A stretch of 64,000 nucleotides of DNA, from assembly GCA_902806235.1 (NCBI GenBank), contig CADCVW010000043.1, positions 1-64,000 on the forward strand. Direction: 5' to 3'. The notes beneath the pieces were generated by a model. The model ran no database searches. It saw nothing but the letters and a program-made list of their open reading frames with translations, and was not told the DNA's origin. Source of the stretch: an uncultured Sphingomonadaceae bacterium. Its GTDB lineage: Bacteria; Pseudomonadota; Alphaproteobacteria; Sphingomonadales; Sphingomonadaceae. The position numbers and the translations under genes were made by a program. How positions within the stretch are numbered: position 1 is the stretch's first letter; every line of letters starts with the position of its first letter. Positions 48,055 to 58,100 of this stretch are shown piece by piece.

Positions 48055-48647
48055 AAACCGAGCTTCCCGATGAGCGTCTGAAGCGTATCGCGCAGGACCG
48101 CGTCGGAAAGCGGACCCTTGCCGACCGCCCGCGACATCCCGACGCTGCCGATCATCGCGGCGAGAACTCCGTGGGCCTCCGCTCGAGGATCGGCCACGCC
48201 CAGCCTAATCATCACGGCCTCAATCTTCGAGGCGAGCTTATCGACGCCTTGGACGAAACGGGCGCGCGTGACGCCCGAAACGCGCGCCATGTCGGACGAC
48301 AGGGCAGGAAGCGGGCACCCACGCTCGGGCTGGTCGCGATGTTCGGGCGAGAGATAGGACGTGAGGTAGGCGCGAAACGCGGCTCCCAAGTCGGCCGTCT
48401 CGTCCGCCAAGGCGTCGTCCAAAGCCCGCGTCTGGCGACGCGCGTCGTCGAACATCGCATCGACCGCTTCCGCGATCAGATCGTCCTTCGACCCGAAGTG
48501 CGCGTAGAAACCGCCATGGGTCAGCCCGGCGTCGGCCATCACGGCGGCCACCCCGAGCTGGTCGGGACCCTTGATACGAAGCTGGCGCGCCGCGGCCGTC
48601 ACGATGCGCGAGCGGGTTTGCGGCTTGTGCTGGTCACTATAACGCAT
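48051..48647 (-). CDS. TetR-family transcriptional regulator
   Basis: This 198-residue protein has an N-terminal TetR helix-turn-helix: TRSRIVTAAARQLRIKGPDQLGVAAVMADAGLTHGGFYAHFGSKDDLIAEAV. The C-terminal ligand-binding helices (about 70-198) contain GCPLPALSSDMARV, as in TetR members linked to electrophile or drug response. The ATG at 48647 is chosen (MRYSDQHKPQTRSR); the track's start at 48791 adds non-natural sequence. AT-rich DNA just upstream (TTTATATGATGATGTTAATAC) is a likely promoter/operator region. It probably represses itself and the two genes behind it. Confidence 0.9.
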   Translation of the reverse strand: MRYSDQHKPQTRSRIVTAAARQLRIKGPDQLGVAAVMADAGLTHGGFYAHFGSKDDLIAEAVDAMFDDARRQTRALDDALADETADLGAAFRAYLTSYLSPEHRDQPERGCPLPALSSDMARVSGVTRARFVQGVDKLASKIEAVMIRLGVADPRAEAHGVLAAMIGSVGMSRAVGKGPLSDAVLRDTLQTLIGKLGL

Positions 48648-48987
48648 CGCCGCTTCCCGTTTATATGATGATGTTAATACAAAAGGTCGGTCTGGAGCAA
48701 GCGGCCTGAGCTCAAGCCGTAAGCTCCGGCTTCGTCCGACCATAAGCGCGGAGCAGAACCTGAACGAACCTCCGGTTGTGGGGTCCGGCACAAGCGAGCT
48801 GAGTGCCCGCCTGTGGGCCTGTGCTGTCGCGCCGAAGTGGACGCTCGGCAGAGCATTTTGGCAGGCAGCTAAGCGGCCGTTCGAGGTGGCGTTCTCGGCC
48901 CACGGCGCCAGATGTTATGCGCGGCGGCCTCGCTGGCGTGCATTGCGCCCAGTGACGGGCGATCCGATCCGCTATCACGACGGGCGC
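48648..48987. other. Intergenic region upstream of the TetR gene
   Basis: It contains an AT-rich patch (about 48660-48685) fit for the TetR promoter/operator. The remainder shows no gene or repeat that I recognise. It leads into two gene fragments before tolC. Confidence 0.4.
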
Positions 48988-49161
48988 ATGCGAACGACCT
49001 TGATCCGCGCCCCATCTAACCTCGGCCTGCGACCGCTGTACCCCGGCCACGTGCCCGGTACCTGGCGCGCCCCGCTTATAGTGCTGAGCCGCAGTCCGGC
49101 ACCCGCCTGCGCAGCGGACCCGCGATGCGTGCCTTTAAACTCCGGCCCGCGGACGGCGTAG
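48988..49161 (+). pseudogene. Possible arginase-family N-terminal fragment
   Basis: MRTTLIRAPSNLGLRPLYPGHVPGTWRAP resembles the first 28 residues of arginase-family ureohydrolases of sphingomonads, where a metal-dependent hydrolase begins with a similar APSNLGLRPL...PGTWRAP. The reading then turns into unrelated sequence and stops at 49161. No downstream metal-binding motifs are found. The family match is from memory of the pattern and should be checked. Confidence 0.35.
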
Positions 49162-49234
49162 AGGACGTTGCGCGCCAAGGTTTGCTGCCGATCGTCGGCC
49201 GAGTGTTGAGCGGGGCGCTACCGCAGGAGCGCGA

Positions 49235-49528
49235 GCAGGCGCTCGTCGCGGACGTCGCGGCCGGTCATGCTGCGGCTGTCCCTCCCCGGCCGGTCGGCTT
49301 CATCGTAGCGGCGGCTGATCCCGAGCCGATCGGGTTCGCGCCGCGGGCGATCAGCGATCAATTGGTTGACGGCGGCCCGCCGACCACGGCAATCTCGACG
49401 GAGGGGCCTCGCGTTTCTCGATCGAACGGCACGTGGGGGAGGGCTTCCGCATCGCGCCGAATGTCGGTTCGCAACCGTTCCTCCGGGCTTCCGAAGCCGC
49501 GGGCTTATAGTTTCTTGGAGGTGGAGCG
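49235..49528 (+). pseudogene. Likely protein-L-isoaspartate O-methyltransferase remnant
   Basis: ALVADVAAGHAAAVPPRPVGFIVAAADPEPIGFAPRAISDQLVDGG aligns by eye with the later part of Pcm-like methyltransferases (LAAGHA...D...DGA...P..I..QL.DGG). A frame change then gives GASRFSIERHVGEGFRIAPNVGSQPF before a stop, as in the C-terminus of the same family. The SAM-binding first half is missing. In other sphingomonads a pcm-like gene stands directly before tolC, so the position fits. Confidence is limited by degeneration. Confidence 0.45.
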
Positions 49529-49534
49529 AACGTC

Positions 49535-51046
49535 ATGCGGGGGAGCTTTATGGCTGCGGCGGCGATCGCCGCCCTGCTCGTGGGGGGGGCGGGACAGGCG
49601 GAGACGCTGCGCGAGGCGCTCGTCCAGACCTACAACAGCAACCCGACGATCACGGCGCAGCGGGCGCAGCTGCGCGGCTTGGACGAGGCGGCTTCGGTCG
49701 CCCGCGCGGCCCAGCGGCTGCAACTGGCGGGCACGGCCGGCGTCAACCAGGACCTGACGCGCACCGGCGGCGGCAACGGCCGCAACTTCAACGCCGGCGT
49801 CGACGTCAGCTACCCGTTGTTTAGCGGCGGCCGCATCCGCAATCAGATCCGCGCCGCCGACACGCGGGTCGAGGCGGGGCGAGCGGTCCTGCGGGCGACG
49901 GAGGGCGACATCTTCACCGAATCCGTCGCCGCCTACATGGACGTGACCCGCGATCGCGCGATCGTCGCCTTGAACGAGAACCAGGTGCGCGTTCTCGAAT
50001 CCAACCTGCGGGCCAGCCGCGACCGCTTCGAGGTCGGCGACCTCACGCGCACCGACGTTGCCCAATCGGAAGCGCGGCTCGCGCTTGCGCAGAGCGACCT
50101 CGCCTTGGCGCAGGGGCGGCTACGGGGGAGCGAGGAGAACTATCGGCGGGTAATCGGTGTCCTTCCCGGTGAGTTGCAGCCGCCGCCCGGCCTGCCGCCG
50201 CTGCCCGGCACGCCGGAGCAAGCGGTGGACATCGCGCTCGCCAACAATCCGGACCTGATCTCCATCCTAGCGGAGGTCCGCGCCGCCGGTCTCGACGTCT
50301 TCGTGGCGCGCGCCGATCGCCTGCCGACGGTGGACGCCGTCGGCTCGAGCCGCTATACCAACTTCCTCGGCTCGCAGGACGAGCGCTTCCCCAGCGCGCC
50401 TCCTGGCACGCTTCCCAATACCGAGTCGAACTCCGGTCTGGGCGTGCAAGCCCGGATCCCGATCTACCAGGGGGGTCTGGTGGGCGCGCGCGTTCGCCAA
50501 GCGCAAGCGTTCCAGAGTCAGTTGCTCGAGCAGGGCATCGCGATCGAGCGCAGCGTCGTCGCCGATGCCCGCGCCGCCTTCGCTGCCTACCGCGCCTCGC
50601 TGGACGCAATCCGCTCGAACGAGATCGCGGTGGCCGCGAACAGGCTCGCGCTGGAGGGCGTACGCGCGGAGCAGGGCGTCGGTACCCGCAACGTGCTCGA
50701 CGTGCTCAACGCCGAACAGGAGTTGTTGAACAGCCAGGTGTCGCTCGTCACCGCGCGCCGCGACAGCTACGTCGCGGGCTTCCAGCTCCTGAACGCCATG
50801 GGCCAGGCGGAGGCTGCCGACCTCAACCTCGACGGCATCGGCCCGCTTTACGACCCGCAGATCAACTACGATCGCAGCATCCGGCGCAGGTCGGATTTCG
50901 GAGACGATCCGCGGCCGACAGCCACGGCGACCCGCACCGTGGCGGGTCCGCCCGCGCCGGAAGCCGGTCGGTCGGCGCCCCGGACACCGGCACAAGGGCC
51001 TCAGCCGACCTCCCGCAACACCCCCACGACAGAGCCGCGCCAGTAA
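49535..51046 (+). CDS. tolC: TolC-family outer-membrane efflux protein
   Basis: This 503-residue protein has a signal peptide (MRGSFMAAAAIAALLVGGAGQA) and two outer-membrane-factor repeats. The first begins TLREALVQTYNSNPTITAQRAQLRGLDEAASVARA and the second around PEQAVDIALANNPDLISILAEVRAAGLD. Both have the long coiled-coil helices of the periplasmic tunnel, and the strand segments include GGRIRNQI and YQGGLVGARVRQAQ. The C-terminal tail (about 440-503) is Pro/Thr-rich and probably disordered. It would serve type I secretion or RND efflux. No inner-membrane partner is adjacent. A hairpin 8 bases after the stop may terminate transcription. Confidence 0.92.
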   Translation: MRGSFMAAAAIAALLVGGAGQAETLREALVQTYNSNPTITAQRAQLRGLDEAASVARAAQRLQLAGTAGVNQDLTRTGGGNGRNFNAGVDVSYPLFSGGRIRNQIRAADTRVEAGRAVLRATEGDIFTESVAAYMDVTRDRAIVALNENQVRVLESNLRASRDRFEVGDLTRTDVAQSEARLALAQSDLALAQGRLRGSEENYRRVIGVLPGELQPPPGLPPLPGTPEQAVDIALANNPDLISILAEVRAAGLDVFVARADRLPTVDAVGSSRYTNFLGSQDERFPSAPPGTLPNTESNSGLGVQARIPIYQGGLVGARVRQAQAFQSQLLEQGIAIERSVVADARAAFAAYRASLDAIRSNEIAVAANRLALEGVRAEQGVGTRNVLDVLNAEQELLNSQVSLVTARRDSYVAGFQLLNAMGQAEAADLNLDGIGPLYDPQINYDRSIRRRSDFGDDPRPTATATRTVAGPPAPEAGRSAPRTPAQGPQPTSRNTPTTEPRQ

Positions 51047-51054
51047 GCGCGAGT

Positions 51055-51077
51055 CCTCGATCGGACTTCGACCGAGG
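51055..51077 (+). terminator. Terminator-like hairpin after tolC
   Basis: CCTCGATCG-GACTT-CGACCGAGG forms a 9-bp stem with one mismatch, 8 bases after the tolC stop. There is no T-run, so intrinsic termination is doubtful. Confidence 0.35.
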
Positions 51078-51338
51078 TTGGTCGCGAAGTACTTGATCTT
51101 GCTCCGGCTGCGTCAGCGTTGCTCTGGATAGCGGTCGTCCACGTCTTGTGAAGATTGGTCGGGGTGCTGCGAAACCTCGCACTAGACATTGCGTCCCGCC
51201 CTGGGCCATTATGGCCAGCCGACAGGTTCGCCGAGAGCGCATGCGGCTATGCGGCTCCGCGCGGGACAGGCCAAAGCCCGCGCATGGCGGGCCGGCGTTA
51301 GGATAAGGTGAAGGACGCGCCGCGCCGGCGCAGTTCGC

Positions 51339-52838
51339 TCAGGACGCGGGCTCGAGGACCCGCTCCGCCTTCGCTCCCGCCGCCCGCCCGAACGCCATCG
51401 TACCGTCGTCCACCCGGCCGTAGCGGAGCGAGACGAGGTCCAGCGCGTAGTTCTGGTTGAGCCGCCACGGCTTCTTCGCGCCTTGCTTGGGCAGCTCGGC
51501 CAGGGCCCTCTGGATGTAGCCGGAGGAGAAGTCGACGAAGGGCGTCTCGCCCGCGTCCGGGTCGCGCCGCGGCACGCACAGGTCCAGCCCGCGCTTCCCC
51601 ATGTGGTTGAGCAGGCGGCAGACGTACTCGCACGTCAGGTCCGACTTTAGCGTCCACGACGCGTTGGTGTAGCCGAAGCAGAAGGCGAGGTTGGGGACGT
51701 CGGAGAACATCATTCCCTTGTACATCAGCTGGTCCGGCAGCTTCACCGGCCGCCCGTCCAGGCTGAAGCGCACACCCGCGAGCAGCTGGAGCTTGAGCCC
51801 AGTCGCGGCGACGATCACGTCCGCGGGCAGCTCCTTGCCCGATTTGAGGCGGATGCCGTCCGGCGTGAACCGCTCGATGTGGTCGGTGACGACGCTGGCG
51901 GAGCCGTTCTTGATCGCCCCGAACAAGTCGGCGTCTGGCACCAGGCACAGCCGCTGGTCCCACGGGTTGTAGGAGGGGGTGAAATGGGTGTCGACGTCGT
52001 GGTCGGGGCCGAGGTGCTCGCGCACCCCCTTCAGGATATTCTCCCTCACCTTGCCCGGCCGCCGCCGCGCGAGCTGGTAGAAGGCGAGGCCGAGCAGCAC
52101 GTTCTTCCACCGCGTCAGGCGGTAGGCGAGGCGGCCGGGCAAGCGCCGCCGCAGCCAGTTCGCCACCGCGTCCTCCGCTGGCCGCGCAACGATGTAGGTC
52201 GGCGAGCGCTGCAGCATGGTGACGTGGGCGGCGTGCTTGGCCATCTCCGGCACGAGCGTCACGGCGGTCGCGCCCGAGCCGATCACCACGACCCGCCGGC
52301 CCGAATAGTCGTGGTCCTCCGGCCAGAACTGCGGGTGAATCACCTCGCCCCGGAAATCGCCGGCCCCGGGGAAGTCGGGGAGGTGGCCTTGGGCATAGTC
52401 GTAGTAGCCGGAGCACATGAACAGGAAGCGGCAGGATAGCTCGCGCTCGCCCTCGTCCGTCTCCACCGTCACGGTCCACCGCGCGTCGGCGGACGACCAG
52501 TCGGCGCGGACGAGCCGGTGGCGGAAGCGGATGTGGGGCAAGATGTTGTATTCCGCCGCGGTCTCGCGGATGTAGTCGCGGATCGACGGCCCGTCGGCGA
52601 TCGCCTTGGCCTTGGTCCAGGGTTTGAACGCGTAGCCCAGCGTGTGCATATCGCTGTCCGAGCGGATGCCGGGGTAGCGGAACAGGTCCCACGTCCCGCC
52701 GATTGCCTCGCGCGCTTCCAAGATCGCGAAGCTGCGGTCGGGGCAGCGCTGCTTGAGGTAGTAGCCCGCGCCGATACCGGACAGCCCGGCCCCCACCACC
52801 AGCACGTCGAGCTGTTCGGGCCGTCGTTCGCTCTGCAT
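51339..52838 (-). CDS. Flavin-containing monooxygenase, Baeyer-Villiger type
   Basis: This 499-residue enzyme has an FAD Rossmann motif (VLVVGAGLSGIGAGYYL, about 11-28), GGTWDLFRYPGIRSDSDMHTLGYAF, the BVMO fingerprint FRGEVIHPQFWPED (about 165-178), an NADPH motif (VVVIGSGATAVTL) and IVAATGLKLQLL. Type I Baeyer-Villiger monooxygenases insert oxygen next to a ketone, giving esters or lactones; the substrate cannot be inferred. MQSERRPEQLDVLVVG is the start. The gene is divergent from tamA and convergent with tolC. Confidence 0.9.
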   Translation of the reverse strand: MQSERRPEQLDVLVVGAGLSGIGAGYYLKQRCPDRSFAILEAREAIGGTWDLFRYPGIRSDSDMHTLGYAFKPWTKAKAIADGPSIRDYIRETAAEYNILPHIRFRHRLVRADWSSADARWTVTVETDEGERELSCRFLFMCSGYYDYAQGHLPDFPGAGDFRGEVIHPQFWPEDHDYSGRRVVVIGSGATAVTLVPEMAKHAAHVTMLQRSPTYIVARPAEDAVANWLRRRLPGRLAYRLTRWKNVLLGLAFYQLARRRPGKVRENILKGVREHLGPDHDVDTHFTPSYNPWDQRLCLVPDADLFGAIKNGSASVVTDHIERFTPDGIRLKSGKELPADVIVAATGLKLQLLAGVRFSLDGRPVKLPDQLMYKGMMFSDVPNLAFCFGYTNASWTLKSDLTCEYVCRLLNHMGKRGLDLCVPRRDPDAGETPFVDFSSGYIQRALAELPKQGAKKPWRLNQNYALDLVSLRYGRVDDGTMAFGRAAGAKAERVLEPAS

Positions 52839-52991
52839 GGGCCACCTTCCGTTGCGCGCTGCAACTTGGTCGGGAACGCCGCAGAAATCAACGCGCTAGG
52901 CGCGCGTCGTGATGCGCGGAAGCCGCACCCGGACAGCCATCGTTCAGGCGCCGAACTTAGGCTCTTTCCTTGCCAGCGCTTTGCTGAAAGC

Positions 52992-55139
52992 ATGGCGTCA
53001 GTTTCCGGGCGGGTTCCCTTGTCGCGTATTTCCAGACTTCTCCGGGCCACGGCCCTCTGCACCACCCTCGCGCTGTTCGTCGCCGGACCCCTCCGTGCGC
53101 AGGAGGCTCCCGTGCCGGCCGCCCCCGAGCAGGAGTTGGTCCCGCTCGACTTCGACCAGCCCATCATCTCCGACGAGGAGTTCGAGCGCTCGCTCCCGTC
53201 GCTCGATGCCCCGCAGACTCCCGAGGCGCCGGTCGGCGTCGCGACCCCCGCCGCGCCGCGCCCGGGCCTGGCCGGCGAGCCCGGCGTCGAGACCCCGGCG
53301 GAGGTGCTCGCTGACGCGCCCGCCGTCGATCCTGCGCTCGACGAGCCGCTGCCGGCGATCGCCGGCTTCGACGTTACGACGCCGGAGGCGACGCCGGACG
53401 ACGACGACGCGCCCGCCACCGTGCGCTACGTGCTCAACGTCGAGGGGCTGCGCGAGGTCGGTCTGCAGGGCCGCTTCCGCGACCTGGCCGCTCTGGAGGG
53501 CAGCGGCCGCGCCACCCGCGCGCTGATCGCCTCGCGCACCCGCGACGACCAGGGGCTCGCCATCAGCCTGCTCCGCTCCCAGGGCTATTTCGACGCCACC
53601 GCGACCTCGGCGATTGAGCCGCTGCCCGAGGAGGCGGGGCGGCTCCGCGTGACGATCGCCGCCGTCCCCGGCCCGCGTTACGATTTCAGTGAGATCCGCG
53701 TGACGGGGGCCGAGACGATCCCGCCCGCGCTCGTCCGCGACGCTCTCGTGATCCGTTCCGGCGAGCCGATCGTCGCCGACGCGGTGATCGCGGCCGAAGC
53801 GAACGTCGCCGTGCGGCTGCCTCAGCAGGGCTACCCGTTCACGGAGGTCGGCGAGCGCCGCATCGACCTCAACCCGGACACCACCACCGGCGACTACACC
53901 CTGCCCGTGTCGCCCGGCCCCCGCGCGCGCTTCCGCGGCTACCGGACGGAGGGCGACCTGGCGTTCAGCGCGAAGCACGTCGGCGTGCTCGCCCGCTTTG
54001 ACCGCGGCGAACTCTACGATAGCCGCCTAGTCGACGACCTGCGCGAGGCGATGATCGCGACCAGCCTCTTCTCCTCGGTCGCCGCCGCCCCCGTCCGCAC
54101 CGCCGAGCTCAGCCCCGAGGGCGACGAGTACGTCGACATCCTCGTCACGCAAGACGCCGGCCCGCCGCGCTCGCTCACCGCCGCGCTCGGCTTCTCCTCC
54201 GGCGAGGGCTTCCGCGCTGAGGGCGCGTGGGAGCACCGCAACCTGTTCCCGCCGCAGGGCGCGCTGCGCGCCGCCGCCGTGCTCGGCACCCGCCAGCAGT
54301 CTCTGGAGGGACGCTTCATCCGCTCCAACTTCCACCGCCGCGATCGCACGCTGGCGCTGATCGCGGAGGCCGGGCGCTTCGACTACGACGCGTTCCTCGC
54401 CTTCACCGGGCGGCTCTCCGCCCGGCTGTCGCGCGAGTCGACGCCGATCTGGCAAAAGCGGATCACCTGGGCGTTCGGCGCGGAGCTCGTCGGCACCAAC
54501 GAGTCCTTCTACGACTTCGCCGCGGGCGAGCGGAACCGCGGCACCTTCTTCATCGGCGCGATCCCCGCGCAGGTCGGCTTCGATACTTCCAACAACCTGC
54601 TCGATCCGACCCGCGGCTTCCGCCTGCTCGCCCGCACAAGCCCGGAGGTGTCCCTGCGCGGCGGCGCGACGCCCTACGTCCGCAACCAGCTCGAAGGCAG
54701 CACCTACTACCCTGTGCGGAGTAACCTGGTGATCGCCGGCCGCGCGCGCTTCGGCTCCATCGCGGGGACGACGCGCGACAGCATCGCCCCTTCACGCCGC
54801 TTCTACGGCGGCGGCGGCGGTTCGGTGCGCGGCTACGGCTTCCAGGAGCTCGGCCCCCGCGACCCGAACGGCGATCCGGTCGGCGGGCGCTCCCTGACCG
54901 AGTTCTCGCTCGAAGCGCGCTACCGCTTCGGCGATTTCGGCATCGTGCCCTTCATCGACGCGGGCCAGGTGTACGACAAGGAGCTGCCCGGCTTCAGCGA
55001 CCTCCAGTACGGAGTCGGCGTGGGCGGGCGCATCTACACCAATTTCGGGCCGCTGCGCGCCGATGTCGCTATGCCGCTGAACCGCCGCGCGGGGCAGGGG
55101 CGGGTGGCGCTCTACATCTCCATCGGACAGGCCTTCTAG
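52992..55139 (+). CDS. tamA: TamA, outer-membrane translocation/assembly protein
   Basis: This 715-residue protein starts MASVSGRVPLSRISRLLRATALCTTLALFVAGPLRAQ, a signal peptide. A Pro-rich segment follows, then POTRA-like domains (VRYVLNVEGLREVGLQGRF; YDFSEIRVTGAETIPPALVRDAL), and a C-terminal Omp85 barrel with the lid-lock motif SVRGYGFQELGPRDPNG and the terminal strand VALYISIGQAF. The ORF track's longer start lies in sequence antisense to the monooxygenase. The stop is immediately followed by the tamB ATG. With TamB it is thought to move phospholipids and insert outer-membrane proteins. Confidence 0.92.
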   Translation: MASVSGRVPLSRISRLLRATALCTTLALFVAGPLRAQEAPVPAAPEQELVPLDFDQPIISDEEFERSLPSLDAPQTPEAPVGVATPAAPRPGLAGEPGVETPAEVLADAPAVDPALDEPLPAIAGFDVTTPEATPDDDDAPATVRYVLNVEGLREVGLQGRFRDLAALEGSGRATRALIASRTRDDQGLAISLLRSQGYFDATATSAIEPLPEEAGRLRVTIAAVPGPRYDFSEIRVTGAETIPPALVRDALVIRSGEPIVADAVIAAEANVAVRLPQQGYPFTEVGERRIDLNPDTTTGDYTLPVSPGPRARFRGYRTEGDLAFSAKHVGVLARFDRGELYDSRLVDDLREAMIATSLFSSVAAAPVRTAELSPEGDEYVDILVTQDAGPPRSLTAALGFSSGEGFRAEGAWEHRNLFPPQGALRAAAVLGTRQQSLEGRFIRSNFHRRDRTLALIAEAGRFDYDAFLAFTGRLSARLSRESTPIWQKRITWAFGAELVGTNESFYDFAAGERNRGTFFIGAIPAQVGFDTSNNLLDPTRGFRLLARTSPEVSLRGGATPYVRNQLEGSTYYPVRSNLVIAGRARFGSIAGTTRDSIAPSRRFYGGGGGSVRGYGFQELGPRDPNGDPVGGRSLTEFSLEARYRFGDFGIVPFIDAGQVYDKELPGFSDLQYGVGVGGRIYTNFGPLRADVAMPLNRRAGQGRVALYISIGQAF

Positions 55140-58100
55140 ATGGCCGACCGTGATCCCGGCATCGTCGTCAGCGAAGCGCCCGCCGCGCCGCCCCCGCCGC
55201 GCGGTCGCCGCATCGCGCTGTGGATCGCTGCGGCGCTGGGCGTCCTGCTCCTGCTCGCCGCCGCGCTCTTCTTCGGCGCGAACACCGACTTCGGCCGCCG
55301 CATCCTCGCCCGCGAATTGAGCAAGATCGAGACGGAGACCGGGCTCAAGATCGGCATCGGCCGGCTCGAAGGCTCAATCTACGGCGACCTCGTTATTCAC
55401 GACCTCACGCTCAGCGACCCCCGCGGCGTGTTCCTCCGCGCGCCGCGCGTCGAGCTCGACTACGAGCCCCTGGCCTACCTGCGGCGCAGCCACGTCGACA
55501 TCGACGAGCTCCACGCCCCCTTCGTCCGCGTCCTGCGGACCCCGGAGCTCCGCCCCGGCGACCCCAACGCGCCGATCCTCCCCGATATCGACATCGACGT
55601 CGACGACCTCCGCATCGACCGGCTGCTGCTCGAGCCGCCCGTCACCGGTCGCCGCCACCTCCTGTCATTGCAAGGCGAGGCCCACATCGCCGATCGCCGC
55701 GCGCAGGTCCGCGCCGCGGCTGTCGCCCTCGTCGGCCCCGGCATCGCCGGCGGCGACCGGCTTCAGCTGACGCTCGACGCCGTCCCCGACAACGACCGCT
55801 TCGACGTGGACGCGCGGCTTGCAGCCCCCGTCGGCGGGCTCGTCTCCCAACTGTCCGGCGTGAACCAGCCGATCGTCGCCGAGATCAAAGGCCAGGGCGG
55901 CTGGCGCAACTGGCGCGGTTCCGCGCGCGCGCTGCTCGGCGGCCAGCCCTTCGCCAATCTCCAGCTCGCGAACAGGGACGGCACCTTCACCGTTCGCGGC
56001 CCGGTGAAGCCCGACCTGCTCGTCCCCGAAACCTACCGCCGCCTGCTCCAGCCGGTGCTCGCCGTCGACCTCACGACGACCCTGGCCGAACGCCGCGCCG
56101 ACACCAGCCTCCGCCTGCGCTCCGACGCCTTCGACGTCGCCGCCAACGGCATCGTCGATCTCGGCGAGAGCCGCTACGGGAACCTCCGCATCAACGCGCG
56201 CCTGCTCCAGCCCGGCGCGATCGCCCCCAACCTCCGTGGCCAGGACGTGCAGGCCGCGTTCGTCCTCGACGGCCCCTTCGCCACGCCTACCGTCGGCTAC
56301 GACGTTCGCGCGACCGCTCTCGGCTTCGGCGCCACCACGCTCCAGAACGTCCGCGCCACAGGCCAAGCGCGCGTCCAGGAAGACCGCATCGTCCTGCCGG
56401 TGGCCCTCCGCGCCGCCCGCGTGCTCGGCCTCCCCGCCGCCGCCGGCGAGCTCCTCACCAATGTCCGCGTGGACGGCTCCCTCCTCATCAGCGGGCCGAA
56501 GATCCTGTCGGAGAACCTCCGCCTCCGCTCCGACCGCTTGAACGCCACGCTCGTCGTCGCCGCCGACGTCGCCCGCGGGCAGTACCGCGGCGCGTTCAAC
56601 GGCCGCGTCGAGGACTACGCGGTGCGCGGCGTCGGCCTGGTCGACGTCACCACCGACCTGAACATCGTCCAGCAGGGTGCCGGCTACGCTATCACCGGCC
56701 GTTTCGCCGCGCAGACCAAGCGGCTGGAGAACGCCGGCGTCCGCGACTTCCTTGGCGGCAACGCTTTGGTCCGCGGCGACATCGCCATCGCGCCGAACGG
56801 CGTCATCGGCGTCGCCAACGTGCGCCTCGCCGCGCCCCTCGTCACCGTGACGAACGGCCGCGGCCGCTACGACCCCGCATCCGGCGCGCTCGCTTTTACC
56901 GGCTCGGCCGTCACCCGCGAGTACGGGGCTGTGCAAGTGGCCGTGTCGGGCACCATCGCCCAGCCCAACCTTCGCTTGCGCGCGCGCAATCCGAACTTCG
57001 GCGTGGGCCTGCGCGACATCGACGCCGACGTGCGCGCGGTCGCCGGCGGCTACTTCGTCCGCGCCACCGGCCAGTCCGACTACGGCCCCTTCTCCGCCGA
57101 TCTGGCGGTAATCCAGGGCGCGCAGCTCGCCTTCGACATCCGCCGCCTGACCTTCGCCGAGATCAACTTTGCCGGCCGCATCGTCCGCACCGCGGCCGGC
57201 CCCTTCGCCGGTTCGCTGACGGCGAACGGCCGCGGCCTCGACGGCACGATCCAGCTCGCCGCCCAGGGCCGCTACCAGCGCGCCACCGTGCGCGCCCGCG
57301 CCAACGGCGCGACCATCCCCGGGCCCGAGCCGATCCTGATCGCCCGCGGGCTGATCGACGCCACCGTGGTGCTCTTCCCCGGCCGCCCCGCGATCGTCGG
57401 CCAGGCCCAGCTCGCGGGCGTGCGGCGCGGCGCGCTGCTCGTCGACGCGCTGCGCGCCCGCGCCGACTATCAGGCGGGCGTCGGCACGATCCAGGCGGTA
57501 GCGAACGGGCGCAGCGGCGTCCCCTTCCGCGTCGCCTTAAACAGCCGGCTCACCCCTGACTTCGTCCGCGCCGCCGCGCAAGGTCAGGTCGGCGAGCTGC
57601 CGTTCCGCCTCGCCAACCCCGCTACGTTGCGCCGCACCGGCGGCGATTGGGTGCTCGATCCCGCGACGCTCGTCCTGCCGCAGGGCAACGTCCGCCTCGC
57701 CGGCCGCTTCGGGCGGACCACGCTGCTCCAGACGCGCTTTGACGGGCTCGATCTCCGCATCGCCAACGCCTTCGTCCCCGACACCGGCTTCAGCGGCCGC
57801 GCTTCGGGCTCCGTCGATTTCCAGCAGACGGGGGCCGACGCCTTCCCCCGCGCCGACGCGCGGCTTACCATCGTCGACTTCGCGCGCGCCACCGTCACCG
57901 GCGCGTCCATGCCCGTGAACGTCGCGCTGGCCGGCGCGCTCCGGCCCGACGGCGGCGCGTTCAACGCGGTGATCCGCCGCAACGGCGGGCTGATCGGCCG
58001 CGCGCAGGTGCGGCTCCAGCCCGTCGGCGGGCGCGGTTCTTGGACCGAACGGCTGCTCGCCGCGCCGCTCGCCGGCGGCATCCGCTACAACGGCCCGGCC

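Noticed and set aside
49125-49757. 210-residue ORF before tolC as a real gene
   Set aside because: The recognisable Pcm-like parts lie in two frames and its 3' part overlaps tolC out of frame.
55220-57559. 779-residue plus-strand ORF overlapping tamB in another frame
   Set aside because: Arg/Pro-rich shadow frame; tamB has continuous family features.
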